Positions 61,501 through 64,000 of a stretch of 64,000 nt of DNA are shown piece by piece. This stretch comes from Moringa oleifera (taxonomy: Eukaryota; Streptophyta; Magnoliopsida; Brassicales; Moringaceae): NCBI GenBank assembly GCA_021397835.1, contig JAJFZO010000575.1, positions 2,361,001-2,425,000 of the forward strand, in the 5' to 3' direction. The notes under the pieces were generated by a model. It had not been told where the DNA came from. It did not search any database and was given only the letters and a program-made list of their open reading frames with translations. Made by a program: the position numbers and the translations under genes. How positions within the stretch are numbered: the stretch's first letter is position 1; each line of letters begins with the position of its first letter.

Positions 61501-63620
61501 ACATAAGAAAGCACTAGCTAAAGCATGAGAAACACTAGTGTTATAATTTATAGCGATACGAGCAAGTCTACTTACTTTGCTATTCTTGGTCAAAACAATT
61601 GACATAATAACATTTTTCTAAGAAATATAATAAAAAAGAAACTAGAGTTTGGAAGCAATTTTCACAGTAGCAATAAATTAAAGATTCTTCACATCGAACT
61701 GGCGAATCCTTTTTTTCTTTTCAAAAAGTAAAAAATAAAGAATAAAACATAAAAAAGAACTAGCAACATCCGCAAACATCTTCAAAACTACTTGGACAGA
61801 TGATGTGAAAGCATATTTGAAAGACTAAGCCAACAAATCACTTGAATATAGCCTATTTTAACTTTGCTTGCACATGATGCACGATTCAGGGTTTTAATGC
61901 ATCATTCACATTGGCTGACCTTTCATGCATCAGAAAACCATCACCAGGACATTTAAATGACACAACTGTTTTAACCATATCAATAGCAACAATATTAGCC
62001 TATCTCAACTTGGCCAATACCTTACAAGAGAATGTGCTATTAATGCATAATACACATAAGTTGGCCTTGCACCTCTGATTTCTCATTTGATAATGATAAT
62101 CCATTTAATCATATAAGTAACCATGTACAAAAATGCATAAGCCATAATTCTGAATGCTGTGAACACGTCAATCATATTTTTAACATGTAGGCATACCTAT
62201 AGATAAGACCGTCCTTGTACAGCCTAACAAAAGCTTCTGTCACAGCCTTTGATCTTTTCTCATCCATTGTAAAGCACTGAAAAGCAAAGAAGAAAGAAAA
62301 TGAGGAAAGAGAGGTAGATAGACTGATAAATAGCAGAAGGGATGGAAAGAATAATTTAAATAAAACTGGAAAATTCATCATAATACATCTCAAAAAGGTT
62401 CAAATAAGCAGAAAAAATAAGTAACTCTAATAACATAGGAAACTTATGGCATGATCTTTGAATTTTACCTCACGGGACCAATCAAGAGATGCACCCAAAC
62501 AACGCTGCTGTTTCAGTATGGTACCGCCATACTCATTCTTCCACTTCCAGACCTTTTCCACAGCAACATTAACAGAAAGGTAGAAATGTCATATGTTAAG
62601 AACAAAGGGCATCTGATGAGCATGGAAAGATCAATAAGCTCAAACTTGGCTGTGATGAATCAAACTAGGTTCTCATCACTCAAACTCACTTCCTTTACAA
62701 AATCTTCGCGGCCAATATCATGCCTAGTTAAGTGCCTTTCACGCATCAGCTTTTTCTCCACAACAACCTACAGAATAGTGACCATTGTTGCCTTCAGCTT
62801 ACTGACATTCAAATCCACATGCATCAAACTATTTCAGGTAAAACTTAATAAACAAATCCCAAAAACATCGAAAAGCACAATCATGCACAGACATACACAA
62901 GACAAGATATTTGCACCACACAGCTATAGATGCTTTATGTGTAATATCAAGCTGGACATTTCATGGTTTCAAATGGGACTTCAACAGGTTCCATCTGAAA
63001 ATGAGGTCCCTAGTGCAATGGGCTTCCTGCTCTGCTCAATTTGCAATTGAGAATCCATTTGAATGCATACCATTTGCCAAGCAATGGAGATTAACTAGAT
63101 CGGGGTATAGGCTGAACCTTGGCTTGTAACGCATTTTGGCACATGTCAACAGAAAGGCAAAAACATCTGAGTGCTGGGCCTACACGTACTAAAGAGATCA
63201 TGCATATACTGCCTCTCTGTGCATCATGGGCTGAGAAAGATGGCACACAAGGCAAAAAACACAAGAAAAAAGATAGAGCTACATTGTTCATTAACAATGT
63301 CCCAAAGATAATATGTCCACAAAAACTTAGATGGCAGAAGCCAACAATTGTAAAGCCTAATTGAGCCAAAAGCAGCTAGAAGGAAAATTAACCTGTGTGG
63401 CTATCCCAGCATGGTCCACACCAGGCACCCATAAAGCATTATATCCAGACATTCTCCTCCAACGAATGATTGTATCCTGAATTCATCAGAGGTCAATGAC
63501 ATGGAACCATTTAAAGAAAGAAAAAAAGATCAAAGCAATATACTAGAATGCAACCTGTATAGCAGTTGTTAGTGCATGGCCTATGTGTAAGGCCCCTGTC
63601 ACATTTGGAGGGGGGAGAAC
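55593..63620 (-). CDS. Valine--tRNA ligase, organellar type, partial (5' end outside the window)
   Basis: Sixteen exons on the minus strand: 63620-63555, 63476-63393, 62767-62690, 62552-62469, 62276-62197, 61408-61351, 61273-60971, 60876-60706, 60304-60105, 59710-59308, 59214-58963, 58862-58362, 58187-58081, 57460-57361, 56849-56701 and 55752-55593. They give 931 residues in one frame. The catalytic HIGH motif is in [19 protein letters not shown] and the KMSKS loop in [14 protein letters not shown]. The editing domain shows [20 protein letters not shown] and [33 protein letters not shown] and [17 protein letters not shown] are typical of valyl enzymes. An anticodon-binding domain and a C-terminal coiled coil ([11 protein letters not shown] to the end) follow. 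It charges tRNA-Val. It resembles the plastid/mitochondrial enzyme EMB2247 (At5g16715), but the presequence is beyond 64000, so targeting cannot be read here. Confidence 0.95.
57902..57923 (-). repeat. Homopolymer of 22 C (poly-G on transcript strand) in a valyl-tRNA synthetase intron
   Basis: An uninterrupted run of 22 C lies in the intron between the exons ending at 58081 and starting at 57460. On the transcript it is G22, about 157 bases after the donor. Its exact length may be a sequencing or assembly estimate. Confidence 0.85.
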
Positions 63621-64000
63621 CTGCAGATTTATGTAACACATTAAGATATTTTGAAAAGACAAAGAGTTAAAAAAAAAAAAAAACAAAAGGAAAAGGAACA
63701 AGCATTGAAGCCACAACTTGGACAAAATTAATGATCAGCATTTCTGTTTCATTACAGGCAAATGCAATATAACACTGGTTTTAAGAAACTCTTGATGGCC
63801 CCAGCCAATATATCTCAACACCTAGAAACTGTATCAGTGTAGTAAGGTTTATGTGATGTTAAACCAGCTTGATCACCAAAAACAGGAACTGTCCTGGAGG
63901 ACCATATCAAAAAGGCAAAATATGTAGTCATTATGGATCAGGGAACGAAAACACATTTTTGTCCAATAGGTAAATAGGAATAGAAACGTGAACAAATTCC

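Noticed and set aside
1..64000. CRISPR arrays, operons, prophage or bacterial-type systems
   Set aside because: The window is plant nuclear DNA with intron-containing genes; no regularly spaced repeats or prokaryotic gene clusters are present.

Overview
This window is nuclear DNA of a flowering plant. The genes have many introns with GT-AG borders in AT-rich introns, and several encode plastid proteins made from the nucleus (photosystem I PsaL, a plastid rhodanese-like protein, an organellar valyl-tRNA synthetase, an alpha/beta hydrolase with a transit-like leader). Protein similarity and gene order point to a eudicot, probably a rosid; no closer identification can be made from the sequence alone.

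Layout from left to right. 1-2905 is a decayed, nested L1-type LINE on the minus strand. It lies in, or just beyond, the sixth intron of an alpha/beta hydrolase gene (3082-4438, minus) whose 3' exons lie outside the window. PsaL (5521-6548, minus) follows, with an I-box-bearing upstream region and an AT-rich spacer. A TlyA-type rRNA methyltransferase gene (8224-12070, plus) converges on ATG10 (12478-15197, minus). Three minus-strand genes come next: the rhodanese-like STR4A (16507-19134), the meiotic TPR protein ZIP4/SPO22 (19439-23497) and a FRIGIDA-like gene, probably FRL3 (25382-28920, with a 5'-UTR intron). An AT-rich spacer of about 4.5 kb leads to the receptor-like kinase BIR1 (35077-37121, plus). 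About 2.6 kb without a recognisable gene then precede a tRNA-Glu(CTC) gene (39726-39797, minus). A mitochondrial/plastid-type acyl-CoA thioesterase (40211-43277, plus) converges on a class I formin (44334-48611, minus). After about 7 kb of AT-rich spacer, the window ends in a large valyl-tRNA synthetase gene (55593 to beyond 64000, minus), whose 5' end is outside the window.

I rebuilt all protein-coding genes exon by exon from splice signals, reading frame and family similarity. All exon phases join without a frameshift, so these look like intact genes. The exceptions are the LINE, which is clearly dead, and a few orphan open frames that I cannot assign.

The genes do not form a pathway or operon-like system; this is an ordinary gene-rich plant segment. 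Its most informative large-scale property is gene order. Formin, thioesterase, BIR1, FRL3 and ZIP4 are adjacent in the same order as Arabidopsis At5g48360-At5g48390, while TlyA-like, STR4A and a formin recall Arabidopsis At3g25470-At3g25500. This suggests a block that was duplicated and fractionated in the Arabidopsis lineage. I did not find a novel multi-gene system. The best small-scale observations are a 29-bp poly(A) insertion flanked by an 18-bp duplication that copies a 5' splice site, SP-rich tandem repeats in the formin, a rhodanese domain lacking its catalytic cysteine, and T-tract/G-tract composites in two introns.
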